Source of the DNA: Hyalangium ruber
GTDB taxonomy: Bacteria; Myxococcota; Myxococcia; Myxococcales; Myxococcaceae
Reading direction: 5' to 3'
DNA: 64,000 bases
NCBI RefSeq assembly: GCF_034259325.1
Contig: NZ_JAXIVS010000002.1
Coordinates: forward strand, 806,001-870,000
This document shows, piece by piece, positions 52,806-61,349 of this stretch (its first letter is position 1; the number at the start of each line of letters is the position of its first letter). The notes below the pieces were generated by a model, which was not told the DNA's origin, did not search any database, and was given only the letters and a program-made list of their open reading frames with translations. A program made the position numbers and the translations under genes.

Positions 52806-53746
52806 GCGCCATCGATCCTGTCGAGCAGCTGAGCAATGAACCGCATGATCCGCGCGACCCGGATCCGTGGGTAGCGCTGTTCCTGGATCGCAGCCTGCCG
52901 ATGAACGAGCGCACCAAGGCAGCGATGCTGGTGGATCAGCGCTCGCGCTCGCGACAGTTCCTGCTGCCGGCGATCCGCCCGATTGCCCGGGTGCTGATCA
53001 TCGTCTTCCAGATCATGAAGATCTTCGTGTCCAACCGCTTCACGTCCTCGAAGCTGTTGCACCGGCTGCTGTCCTGGGGGCTGAAGACGTTCGTGAGCCC
53101 CGAGGCCAACTACCTGGTGCTGCGACACTTCCACGTGGGCTCGGAGATCCTGGACTTCATCGCCCGGAACACGAAGGAACTGGGGGTGCCGACCAACCCC
53201 ATCCGCCCGACGACGCTGGATCATGTGAAGGACGAGATCTTCCTGAACCATGACCTGAATCTGTACAACTTCGTCATCCGGTTGAACCGGGCGCTCCGGG
53301 AGCAGGGGCATACGCTCAAGCCGCCCGCGAAGCTGGACTTCAGCGGCATCTCGGACGAGTTCCCGATCGAGCCGATGCCGCGCAAGTGGACGAACTTCAT
53401 CGACCTGCAGTCGGCGATCGAAATCTTCACGCCGATGTACCAGTTGTTCCTCACGGACCGGGACTTCTGGCGCGCGAGCAACTCGCTGCAGCTGGACGAG
53501 ACGATCGCCATCTACGTGGCCACGCTGATGCAGGCGCCGGGGCTGGTGGCGCTGGTGAACAACCGGCATCCGATGGTGCCACTGTCCACGATGCGCGCGG
53601 GCTTCCGGCTGATGCTGCACGGGCTCTCGGCCGAGTCGCTCCACGGCTTCCTGGTGGAGTGCAAGCACGGGCGGATGCCGCAGCTGGCGCGCATCGTCTC
53701 CACCCCGAACCTCGCGCACCAGTTGCCCATCACCGAAGCGGCATGA
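52802..53746 (+). CDS. Conserved protein of unknown function in the lipid operon
   Basis: A 314-residue protein, ATG 52802 overlapping the desaturase stop. It is largely helical, with one amphipathic or membrane-associated stretch (AIRPIARVLIIVFQIMKIFV, about residues 57-77). Polar-aromatic blocks (LVLRHFHVGSEILDFIARNT, DEIFLNHDLNLYNFVIRLNR) are rich in His and Asp, which could form a metal site. Its tight coupling to a ketosynthase-diiron fusion and a desaturase implies a role in making or moving the same lipid. No confident family assignment; it may be a DUF6999-type protein. Confidence 0.7.
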   Translation: MSAIDPVEQLSNEPHDPRDPDPWVALFLDRSLPMNERTKAAMLVDQRSRSRQFLLPAIRPIARVLIIVFQIMKIFVSNRFTSSKLLHRLLSWGLKTFVSPEANYLVLRHFHVGSEILDFIARNTKELGVPTNPIRPTTLDHVKDEIFLNHDLNLYNFVIRLNRALREQGHTLKPPAKLDFSGISDEFPIEPMPRKWTNFIDLQSAIEIFTPMYQLFLTDRDFWRASNSLQLDETIAIYVATLMQAPGLVALVNNRHPMVPLSTMRAGFRLMLHGLSAESLHGFLVECKHGRMPQLARIVSTPNLAHQLPITEAA

Positions 53747-53768
53747 GCATCCTCCCGCCCCTCTTCGA

Positions 53769-53806
53769 TGTCAGACAGAGATGCTGGAATGAAGGACACC
53801 AGCATC
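53769..53806 (+). promoter_or_regulatory. Operator-like dyad and hairpin before the GntR gene
   Basis: TGTCAGACAG (53769-53778; TGTC-A-GACA core) recurs exactly at 54826-54835 inside the same gene. Next to it GATGCTGG (53780-53787) and CCAGCATC (53799-53806) form an 8-bp dyad that ends right at the ribosome site GAGGAGGGG. Together they suggest autoregulation by the GntR protein. Confidence 0.5.
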
Positions 53807-53822
53807 GAGGAGGGGGGCGGAC

Positions 53823-55067
53823 ATGGAACGGATGGGGCTTGTCTGGCGTGTGGAGCAGGACCTGGAGCGAATCATTTCGCTCGGCCAGCTACCCAAGGGA
53901 GGCCAACTCCCCGGAGAGCAAACCCTGGCGCAGCGTTACGGCGTCTCCCGCGCCACGGTGCGAGAGGCCCTCCTGAGGCTGGCGGCCCGAGGCCTGGTGG
54001 TGCAGCACCCTGGGCGCAAAAGCCGCGCGGTAGCCCTGGAGCAGGCGCTGACGCTCGAGAACCTGAGCGTGGCCCTGCACGCGCAGTCCCAAGCTTCTCC
54101 CCAGAGCCGACAGCTGCTGGAAGGCTTTTGGGCCCTCAAGCGAGAGACCGCGGTGGAGGTGCTGAGTGCCTGTTGCGAGCACTCCAGCGAGGCGGACTTG
54201 AAGCGACTGCTGGAGGCCTGCTTGCTCCTGGAGGAAGCGGTGCGCTGGGAGCCGCAGCCCCGCTGGGCTCAGCGCGAGTTCGAGCTGCTGCGACTGGCGG
54301 CACGCACCGCCGAGCGCCCGGGGCACCTGCTGCTATTGCAGTCACTGGAGCGTTCCTTCTGGGGCATGGTGGACCGGGCAGAGTTCCAACTGGACAGCCA
54401 AGCCGTACTTCAGTGGGCGAAGTGCGCTTATGAGGGCCTGAGTCAGAGGGACGCGCAGGCACTGAGGCGACAGTTGCCAGCGCTGCTCCAGGCCAGCGAC
54501 GAGCGCCTCCTGAGCAAGGTGTGGCCGGCCCACGATGCACCTGCGACACCCCAGGCTTTGCCCATGCACATGCCGCCAGGCACTCAGAGTCCCGCGAGGC
54601 TTCAATCCGCTCGGGACGAGTTGCCCGAGGCAGCCTCCGCGAAGCTGCCGGTTGATACGACGGCACGTGCTTACGAGTCCGCGAAAGAGGACTCCCACGA
54701 GGCTGCTCAGACGGACACGTGTGTGGGGCCTCTCTCCGTCCCGGGTGCGCCTGAGTACCAAGTGATTCCTGCACAGGGGACTATGGGGGCCCCAGCCGGG
54801 GGCGAACTTCACAAACCTGTCTGGTTGTCAGACAGGTTTCTGACAGGCGCTGGCGACGGGCCGCCCTGTCGGGGCGCTTCCTCTCCCGGTTTCGGTGCTC
54901 CTCCAGGAGCATTGGGGTCCCGCGCCGCGGATCACCTGCGCATCGACGAGGTGTCGCTCCGTTCCGACGGTTGGGTCTCCTGCGAGGACAAGGCGACCCT
55001 CGAGCGTGGTGGCTCCTCGGGAGTGTCGTTCGATGAGGCCTCATCCACCCAAGACCCCGTCACCTGA
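53823..55067 (+). CDS. GntR/FadR-like transcriptional regulator with long low-complexity tail
   Basis: A 414-residue protein, ATG 53823 behind GGAGGGGGG. Residues 8-75 are a GntR winged helix (LGQLPKGGQLPGEQTLAQRY, GVSRATVREALLRLAARGL). Residues 80-235 are an all-helical FCD-like effector/dimer domain (LLEGFWALKRETAVEVLSAC, QREFELLRLAARTAERPGH). The last 170 residues are Pro/Ala/Ser-rich and probably disordered, which is unusual because FadR proteins end near 240. The DNA for residues 332-342 (LSDRFLTG) is a strong dyad matching the upstream operator-like sequence. So part of the tail may be conserved for its DNA rather than its protein. The likely target is its own promoter and the broken gene downstream. 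Confidence 0.8.
   Translation: MERMGLVWRVEQDLERIISLGQLPKGGQLPGEQTLAQRYGVSRATVREALLRLAARGLVVQHPGRKSRAVALEQALTLENLSVALHAQSQASPQSRQLLEGFWALKRETAVEVLSACCEHSSEADLKRLLEACLLLEEAVRWEPQPRWAQREFELLRLAARTAERPGHLLLLQSLERSFWGMVDRAEFQLDSQAVLQWAKCAYEGLSQRDAQALRRQLPALLQASDERLLSKVWPAHDAPATPQALPMHMPPGTQSPARLQSARDELPEAASAKLPVDTTARAYESAKEDSHEAAQTDTCVGPLSVPGAPEYQVIPAQGTMGAPAGGELHKPVWLSDRFLTGAGDGPPCRGASSPGFGAPPGALGSRAADHLRIDEVSLRSDGWVSCEDKATLERGGSSGVSFDEASSTQDPVT
54816..54847 (+). promoter_or_regulatory. Operator-like repeat inside the 3' end of the GntR gene
   Basis: CCTGTCTG-GTTGT-CAGACAGG (54816-54836) is an 8-5-8 perfect dyad, followed by a third half-site CTGACAGG (54840-54847). It contains the same TGTCAGACAG found 54 bases before the gene's start. 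It lies about 260 bases before the truncated gene at 55094, so it could be that gene's promoter operator embedded in coding sequence. Confidence 0.5.
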
Positions 55068-55093
55068 GCAGTGACTCAAGGTACGCTCGTGGC

Positions 55094-55276
55094 ATGCTCC
55101 ACGCGGAACTGCATGGCAAGCTGGGGGACGGTGCCAAGGCGCGCGATCGGATGGAGGATGTCCTCACATCCGATGTGTTTGGCGTGTTGAGCTACCTCTC
55201 CCCTGGCTCCGGCACGCACGCCCTGCCGTTGGCATGGAGCGATCCCCACACGTTCCAGCCAGGCAGAGCGGGGTAG
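55094..55276 (+). pseudogene. Truncated gene remnant downstream of the GntR regulator
   Basis: An ATG-started 60-residue frame. Its first 36 residues (MLHAELHGKLGDGAKARDRM, then EDVLTSDVFGVLSYL) look like the N-terminus of a longer protein: the (R/L)-EDxLTSxVFGxLxYL pattern is one I associate with larger proteins of mobile or defence loci. After that the frame turns into SPGSGTHALPLAW... and stops, with no continuation in other frames before the RCC1 gene. I read it as the 5' stub of a gene lost by deletion. The 303-base stretch 55068-55370 otherwise holds only this stub and the hairpin at 55301. Confidence 0.5.
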
Positions 55277-55300
55277 CCGGGCGCCTTGCTTCGCCACGCA

Positions 55301-55340
55301 CGGGCCAGGCGTGAGGGACCCCTCCCCAACACCTGGCCCG
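55301..55340. terminator. Strong hairpin between the remnant and the RCC1 gene
   Basis: CGGGCCAGG (55301-55309) and CCTGGCCCG (55332-55340) form a perfect 9-bp stem, with further pairing possible inside the loop. It lies 31 bases beyond the stop of the minus-strand RCC1 gene and after the remnant on the plus strand, so it may act as a bidirectional terminator. There is no T tract. Confidence 0.5.
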
Positions 55341-55370
55341 CGCGTGGTTCCCCAGCCCGAACGGGATTGC

Positions 55371-57644
55371 TCAGTGCTCCGCGTGGCAGTGGTTCGACTC
55401 GCGCGGCTCCCCTCGCACCTTCACCTTGCACGGCAGCGGCACCCGCGTGGGCTCCAGGTGCTGCGACGATACGCCGATACCCAAGGAGCCACCCAGGTTG
55501 CTTCCCCAGCTCACCAGCGTCCCGTCCGCGCGCTGCGCGTGGATGCGGTTGACTCCCGCCCAGAGCGCCACCACCCCCGTCACCCCTGGCACCGCTCCCA
55601 TCGAGGGACGGTAGAAGACATCCTCCGACGTTCCCAGCTCACCGTAGCTGTTGCTTCCCATGCTCCAGACCGTGCCGTCCGCGCGCAGCGCGTGCAGCGT
55701 GCTGCCGCTGTGCGCGATGGCCACCACTTCCGACAAGCCCCACACCTCCCACGGCGGGTACACCTCCTCCGGGCTGAAGGGCACCAGCCACTGCCACACC
55801 GTGCCGTCCGCGCGCAGGGCGACGATCTCTCCCACCGTCGCCGCCACCTGCACCACCTCGGTCAACCCCTCCACCTTCTGGGGCACCCGGGGGGACACCT
55901 CCCAGGAGTTCAAGTCGTCTCCCCACACCCACACCTCGCCGTTACCGCGCAGCGCCACCGAGACATCCGCGAACGCCGCGAGCGCCACCACCTCACTCAG
56001 CCCCGGCACCTGCACCGGCGTAGGCCGCAGCTCCCACGTGCCGTCTCCCAGTTGGCCCGCATGATTGTCGCCCCACGCCCAGACCGTGCCGTCCGCGCGC
56101 AGCGCCAGCGTGTGGAAGTTTCCCGCTGCCACCGCCACCACCTCCGTCAGCCCCGGCACCAGCGCCGGCTGCGCGCGCATCTCCGGAAGTCCGTCTCCCA
56201 ACTGGCCATACGTGTTGTCGCCCCACGTCCACAGCGTGCCGTCCTGCCCCACCACCACCGAGTGCCTCCAACCCGCGGCGGAGCTCACCGCTCCGGGGAG
56301 TCCCTCCACGCGCTCCGGCACCGCGCGGACCGACCAGGCGCCCCCCATATGGCTCGTGTCTCCCCATCTCCACACCGTGCCGTCCCCTCGCACCGCCAGC
56401 GTGTGGATGGTCCCCGCGCCCATTCCCTGCACACCCGTCAACCCCACCACCTGGGTGGGCGTCGACCGCTGGTCCGAACCCGTGCCCATTTCCCCCTCGG
56501 TGTTGCTCCCCCACGTCCACAGCGTGCCGTCCCTCCGCAGTGCCATCGAGCAATCCATGCCCGCCGCCACGGCCACTACCCCGTGCAGCCCGACCACCGG
56601 GTGGGGTGCGGCGCGCGCCGTCAGCTCCCCATGACCCAGCTGGCCACGAATACCGGAGCCCCAGCTCCACACCGTTCCGTCGCGCCGCACCGCCAGCGCG
56701 TGAATCTGTCCCGCCGCCAGCGCCACCACCTTGCTCAGCCCCAGCACCTGGGCCGGCGTCAGCTGCCGTAGGCCCGCTTCCCTGCCGAGCTGGCCCGCGC
56801 CGATGTTGCCCCAGACCCACACCGTGCCGTCCGCGCGCACCGCGTACGAAGTCGCCCTCCGCGTCTCGATGGCCACCACCCGCGTCAGCCCAGGCACCCG
56901 CACCGGCACCACCCGGCGGTTCTGCGTCCCATCTCCGAGCTGGCCGGAGCTGTTGTCACCCCAGGCCCACACCGTGCCATCGGCGCGCAACGCCAGCGAG
57001 TGGCCTTCGCCCCCAGCCACCGCCACCACCGCGCTCAGTCCGGGCACCGGCACCGGGAGGGTGCGGTGCTGCTGCGTTCCGTCCCCAAGTTGGCCGGAGC
57101 CATTCTCGCCCCAGGTCCACACCGTGCCATCCCGACGCACCGCCAGCGAATGGTTGAAGCCCACGGCGATAGCCTCGACCTCCGACAAGCCCGACACCGT
57201 CACCCGCGTCTGGACGTTGCTCGTCGAGCCGATGCCGAGCTGCCCCCTGAAGTTACCGCCCCACGCCTGCACCGTGCCGTCCTCCTTCAGTGCCAACGAG
57301 TGCTGGCCCAGCAGACCCGTGGCCACGGCGACCGCATCCGTCATCCCCGGCATCCGGAGGGGCGTGGTGCTGGCCCGCTTCCGCTCCGGAGAGGTGCCAA
57401 GGTCCCGGCTCCGAGTTCCTCCCCAGGCGTAGATGCCGCCGTCTCCCGCCAGGACGAAGGACCGGCCCGTGCCCGTCGCCAGCACCCTGCGGGCGGAGGC
57501 GCGGCGCAGTTGCTCGGGAGCGCCACTCGCCTCGAGCGGCGCTGCTTCAGAAGGAACTTCGGCGCGGACGCTCGTGCTCCAGAGAAGAACGGCGAGCACC
57601 GCCGTCATCCATCGCGTCACCGCAGGTCGGGCTGTCTGTGTCAT
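55371..57644 (-). CDS. Secreted RCC1-repeat protein (14 repeats)
   Basis: A 757-residue protein, ATG 57644. A signal peptide (WMTAVLAVLLWSTSVRA) is followed by 14 RCC1 repeats of about 50 residues. The core is HSLALRADGTVWAWGDNSSG QLGDG with degenerate versions; the first, eighth, eleventh and twelfth lack part of the GQLG turn. Fourteen repeats fit two seven-bladed beta-propellers. RCC1-like proteins are common in myxobacteria and probably bind proteins at the cell surface or outside; there is no guanine-exchange role in bacteria. A Cys near the C-terminus (LPCKVKVRGEPRESNHCHAE) gives a short non-repeat tail. The 256-base gap upstream (57645-57900) shows no clear motif. Confidence 0.92.
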   Translation of the reverse strand: MTQTARPAVTRWMTAVLAVLLWSTSVRAEVPSEAAPLEASGAPEQLRRASARRVLATGTGRSFVLAGDGGIYAWGGTRSRDLGTSPERKRASTTPLRMPGMTDAVAVATGLLGQHSLALKEDGTVQAWGGNFRGQLGIGSTSNVQTRVTVSGLSEVEAIAVGFNHSLAVRRDGTVWTWGENGSGQLGDGTQQHRTLPVPVPGLSAVVAVAGGEGHSLALRADGTVWAWGDNSSGQLGDGTQNRRVVPVRVPGLTRVVAIETRRATSYAVRADGTVWVWGNIGAGQLGREAGLRQLTPAQVLGLSKVVALAAGQIHALAVRRDGTVWSWGSGIRGQLGHGELTARAAPHPVVGLHGVVAVAAGMDCSMALRRDGTLWTWGSNTEGEMGTGSDQRSTPTQVVGLTGVQGMGAGTIHTLAVRGDGTVWRWGDTSHMGGAWSVRAVPERVEGLPGAVSSAAGWRHSVVVGQDGTLWTWGDNTYGQLGDGLPEMRAQPALVPGLTEVVAVAAGNFHTLALRADGTVWAWGDNHAGQLGDGTWELRPTPVQVPGLSEVVALAAFADVSVALRGNGEVWVWGDDLNSWEVSPRVPQKVEGLTEVVQVAATVGEIVALRADGTVWQWLVPFSPEEVYPPWEVWGLSEVVAIAHSGSTLHALRADGTVWSMGSNSYGELGTSEDVFYRPSMGAVPGVTGVVALWAGVNRIHAQRADGTLVSWGSNLGGSLGIGVSSQHLEPTRVPLPCKVKVRGEPRESNHCHAEH

Positions 57645-57900
57645 GAACGGGTTGCCTCAAGGTAAAGGCCCCAGTCCCAGGCCACACCTGTCCCGTGCGA
57701 GGAGGGAGCTCCTCGGCGTGGCGCGTGTGCTGGAGGGGTGTGCCACTTCCTGTAGCACCTGCTGTGCCATGGCCTGGGCTCGCTCCAGACCCGCGAAATC
57801 CGGAGAGTTGCCCCTGAGGCGGTGACAATTCTGGTTCCTCCGAGTGACCAAACGCGCGCACCGGCTCCTGGCGTTCCGCCTGTGCTAAACCGGCGGTTGT

Positions 57901-60630
57901 ATGGCCACGAGCGCAGAGCTGAATGTCGCAGACCTCCAACGGCTGGCCCGCGCCGAGGCGCCGGATCTGGCCGAGGCCGTCACCGCCTTCCTGGCCCAGC
58001 CAGAGGAGCGCTCCGACACGCCCCTCCCCCAGGGCGCCATCGACTTCAACGGCCTGAGGAGCCTGCTGGCGCAGGCCCAGTCGCGCCATGACGCGGAGGG
58101 CCGCCGCGCCGGCTCTCGCGAGGCCTGGCAGCGCTTCCTCGCCCAGAAGGACGTGCCGCTGCCGCCCCGCTTCGCCCTGGCCGAGCTGCTCGTGGCCCTC
58201 TATGAGCACAACACCCACGCCAGCCGCTCCACCCTGTTCCAGCTGGCGCGCGAGGCGAACCTGAACTTCGGCCTGTGGGGCGGCCTCAAGCGCATCTACA
58301 AGCTCGCCGAGCAGCGCCATGACGCGGAGATGTTCGGCGTGCTCGCCTGGCGCTTCGACGTCGAGCGCCACTCCGGCCAGGGGCGTGAAGTCTCCCTGGG
58401 CACCCTCACCTACCTGCGCCGCCGCGCGTGGCGCTACCTGCGGCACCTGGGCGCCGCCGTGCCGGAGCTCTATCCCCAGTTCGCCGTCGAGGTGCTGCGC
58501 CACTACACCCCCGACACGCACTGGCAGCACACGTGGGTGGCCATGCATGTGCTCGCCCATGGCACCGGCAAGTACAACGCTCAGAGCTTCACCACCGGCG
58601 TGCCCTCGGACCTGGTGAAGCACCGCGCGTTTCCGGATGCGTGGAAGCGCTCGCCCGAGGCGCTCATGCGCCTGCTGGACACCTGTCAGGCGGATGAGGC
58701 CGCGCGCTTCGCCATCCAAGGCCTGCGCAAGGACTTCCCCGAGGTGCTGCGCAGCCAGGTGACGCCCGCATGGCTGGAGCGGCTCGCGCGCCGGCCCCTG
58801 GCCAGCGCTCACGACTTCCTGGTGGAGACGCTGCAGGGAGCTCCTGAGTTCCACCAGGGCAAGCTGCGCGCGCTGGGGCTGCACGAGGCGGTGCTCGCGC
58901 TGCTCGTGTCTCCCAGTGGCAAGGCCCGCACCTACGCCATCGAGTATGCGCGGGCGCATGCGCAGGACCTGCAGCCCGAGCGCCTGGCGGAGCTGCTCGC
59001 CAGCGCGCCTTCCGACACCCAGGCCTTCGCCTCCGCCGTGCTGGAGAAGCGCAACCCGCGCGAGCTGGGCGTGGACTTCCTCGGGCGGCTGCTGGCCTTC
59101 AAGCCCACGAACGCCTTCGCCGCCAAGGCGCTGGAGCAGGCCTTCGACCGCGCCGACCTCTCCCACCGCTTCCTGGTGGACCTGTTCTACGGCAGCCCGG
59201 AGCAGCTCAAGTGGGTGAAGGACTTCATTGAATCGAAGTACGCCGCCGCCGAGCTGCCCGCCTCCTTTTATAAGGAGCTGCTCGCGGACCCGCGCCACAG
59301 CAAGTTCCCCACGTACTCCATCAGCCCCGTGGAGCAGTTCTCCCTCAAGGCGCTGGGCGCGTACAGCCCTTCGGCCATCGGCGCGGACTGGCTCCTGGAC
59401 AACGCCATCCACCCTCGGCTGGGCGGCACGGTGAAGAAGTGGCTCATGCGCGCCGAGGCGCTGCCCGGGCTGGACGTGGAGCGGGTAAAGGGGCTCGTCT
59501 TCAACGCGAAGTACCGCGAGGTGGCGCTGGCGCTCCTGGGCAACCGCAAGCTGTTCGGGCCTCGGCAGCTCACCGTGCCCTGGTTGCTGGCGCTCGCGCG
59601 CCGGGCGGATCCGGCGCTGCACGAGTTCGCCCACCGCTACCTGCTGGAGAATCTTTCGCCGGGCGACTTCAGCGAGTCGGGGGACGCGGGCGCGGGGCTG
59701 GACCGGCTCTTCGAGCTGGCGCTGGGCGCCAAGCAGCCCGAGCCCGTGCGCCAGTTCGCGCAGACGTACCTGCGCTGCCACCACCCCGTCATCGGCCCCG
59801 AGCAGCCCGAGTCCAAGTCCTACCAGCTCAAGCCCAAGGCCCCCCGCAAGGCGTACACGGCCGAGCGGCTGTGGCCGGCCCTGTTCGATACGCGGGATGA
59901 CGTGCGGCGCTTCGCCCTGGCGGTGACGCGCGCGGAGCTGCGCGCCTGGGGCTACCACGTGCGCGTGTACGAGCTGGCGGAGGCGGACGCCAAGGAGGTG
60001 CGCAACCTGGCGTACGACGCGCTCCTGCACGCGGGAGAGGCGGGGGCCGACGAGCGCTCCACGCTCAAGCCCGAGGAGCTGGACGCGGTGAAGGTGTTCA
60101 CGCTCACCGAGAGCACCAAGCGCAACACGCGCGAGGTGGCGGTGGAGTTGATCCGCCGGCACTACGCCCGGCTGGGCGGGGCCGAGCGGCTGGCGTGGCT
60201 CATGGAGAGCGCCGACCGCGAGGTGGGGCTGTTCGCCGTGCGGCTGCTCTGGGAGAAGCACCGCCCCACGCACCTGCCCGAGGGGTGGAAGCCCGCGGGC
60301 GCCACGGAAGCGCCCGCGGTGGGCGGCACCGAGCGCTTCGCCAACGTGGAGGCCCTGCGCGCCTTCGTGCGCCGCATGCTCTTCGGGCTGCCGCCGGGGC
60401 GCTCCAAGGAGGGCCGCGAGGGGCTGGTGGCCCGGCGCATGTCTGCGAGCACCGCCAAGCGCCGCATCATCGAGCTGGTGAGGGACTTGGGGCTGGAAGA
60501 CCCCTCCTTCGCCCGCGTGGTGGCGCCGGTGCTCCAGGAGTTCACCGGCTCGCTGGCCAAGGGCGAGTGGCAGAACTGCCTGGCCTCCCTGGTGCAATTG
60601 CGCGCGGCGCACCCCGGCGTGCCCCTGTAA
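57901..60630 (+). CDS. Large helical-repeat (HEAT-like) protein of unknown function
   Basis: A 909-residue protein, ATG 57901. No signal or membrane span. The sequence is almost entirely amphipathic helices of 15-20 residues in pairs (TYAIEYARAHAQDLQPERLA, SDTQAFASAVLEKRNPRELG, PTNAFAAKALEQAFDRADLS, HRFLVDLFYGSPEQLKWVKD), as in HEAT-type solenoids. The region around residues 100-220 has ALAELLVALYEHNTHASRST and HWQHTWVAMHVLAHGTGKYN. No catalytic motif was recognised. It is likely a cytoplasmic scaffold. It stands alone, flanked by a divergent RCC1 gene and a convergent histidine phosphatase gene 25 bases away. Confidence 0.72.
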   Translation: MATSAELNVADLQRLARAEAPDLAEAVTAFLAQPEERSDTPLPQGAIDFNGLRSLLAQAQSRHDAEGRRAGSREAWQRFLAQKDVPLPPRFALAELLVALYEHNTHASRSTLFQLAREANLNFGLWGGLKRIYKLAEQRHDAEMFGVLAWRFDVERHSGQGREVSLGTLTYLRRRAWRYLRHLGAAVPELYPQFAVEVLRHYTPDTHWQHTWVAMHVLAHGTGKYNAQSFTTGVPSDLVKHRAFPDAWKRSPEALMRLLDTCQADEAARFAIQGLRKDFPEVLRSQVTPAWLERLARRPLASAHDFLVETLQGAPEFHQGKLRALGLHEAVLALLVSPSGKARTYAIEYARAHAQDLQPERLAELLASAPSDTQAFASAVLEKRNPRELGVDFLGRLLAFKPTNAFAAKALEQAFDRADLSHRFLVDLFYGSPEQLKWVKDFIESKYAAAELPASFYKELLADPRHSKFPTYSISPVEQFSLKALGAYSPSAIGADWLLDNAIHPRLGGTVKKWLMRAEALPGLDVERVKGLVFNAKYREVALALLGNRKLFGPRQLTVPWLLALARRADPALHEFAHRYLLENLSPGDFSESGDAGAGLDRLFELALGAKQPEPVRQFAQTYLRCHHPVIGPEQPESKSYQLKPKAPRKAYTAERLWPALFDTRDDVRRFALAVTRAELRAWGYHVRVYELAEADAKEVRNLAYDALLHAGEAGADERSTLKPEELDAVKVFTLTESTKRNTREVAVELIRRHYARLGGAERLAWLMESADREVGLFAVRLLWEKHRPTHLPEGWKPAGATEAPAVGGTERFANVEALRAFVRRMLFGLPPGRSKEGREGLVARRMSASTAKRRIIELVRDLGLEDPSFARVVAPVLQEFTGSLAKGEWQNCLASLVQLRAAHPGVPL

Positions 60631-60655
60631 GCGGGCACACGGTTGGACGCGGGGC

Positions 60656-61285
60656 TTACGTGTCGTCGCGGCTGGTGTCCTTGAGGTGGTTCACGTCGCC
60701 CCAGGTCACCAGCCGGAACTTCCGCTCCTGATAGTCGAACTGGTTCCAGCTCGCGTTGAGCACCGAGAAGGCCCTCGGCGTCCCTGGAGGAATCCCCAGG
60801 CTGTGCCGGAACAAGCTGCTGAGCACGCCTCCGTGGGTGACCACCACCACGCGCGCTCCCGTGTGGCGCGCGCTGAGTTCCTCCAGGCACCCCACCGCGT
60901 GGCGGAGCCGCTGCGTCGCGCTCTCCCCCCCGGGGACGATGAAGTCCGGCCCTCCCGCCGTGTACTCCGAGAACACCTCCGGGTGGCGCCGGCCCGCTTC
61001 CTCCCGCGTCAGCCCCTCCAGGATGCCCACGCCCCGCTCGCGCAGCCGCGTGTCCGGTTGCACCGCGTGCCCCGTCCTCGCGCCAATGCGGCGCGCCGTC
61101 TCCAGGGCCCTGCCCAGGTCACTGCTGTAGAGCGCGTGGAAGGAGACACCCTTCAGCCTCTCGGCGAGCGCGTCCGCCTGGCGCAGCCCCTCCGGGCTCA
61201 GCGGGCTGTCCAGGTGCCCCTGCAACCGCCCTAGGGAATTCCACTCCGTCTCTCCGTGGCGAAGCAGGATGAACTCGGTCTTCAT
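60656..61285 (-). CDS. Histidine phosphatase (phosphoglycerate-mutase-like) family protein
   Basis: A 209-residue protein, ATG 61285 (MKTEFILLRHGETEWN). The phospho-acceptor His is in LLRHGETEW; LGRLQGHLDSPLSPEGLRQA, ALYSSDLGRALETARRIG and the second His in VVVVTHGGVLSSLFRH complete the family pattern. LRERGVGILEGLTREEA supplies the acid. Such small cytosolic enzymes act as phosphatases on sugar phosphates or cobalamin/nucleotide intermediates; the substrate is not evident. It converges on the helical-repeat gene, and the TPR gene lies upstream on the same strand with a 64-base gap. Confidence 0.93.
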   Translation of the reverse strand: MKTEFILLRHGETEWNSLGRLQGHLDSPLSPEGLRQADALAERLKGVSFHALYSSDLGRALETARRIGARTGHAVQPDTRLRERGVGILEGLTREEAGRRHPEVFSEYTAGGPDFIVPGGESATQRLRHAVGCLEELSARHTGARVVVVTHGGVLSSLFRHSLGIPPGTPRAFSVLNASWNQFDYQERKFRLVTWGDVNHLKDTSRDDT

Positions 61286-61349
61286 GCCGCATAGCGTGAA
61301 CGCACGCCCCGGCGCGGACAAGGACAACGCGCCCCCCCGAGGCCAGCGC

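Noticed and set aside
57547-60612. 1021-codon minus-strand frame
   Set aside because: It is antisense to the helical-repeat protein and overlaps the RCC1 gene start; composition is typical of a shadow frame.
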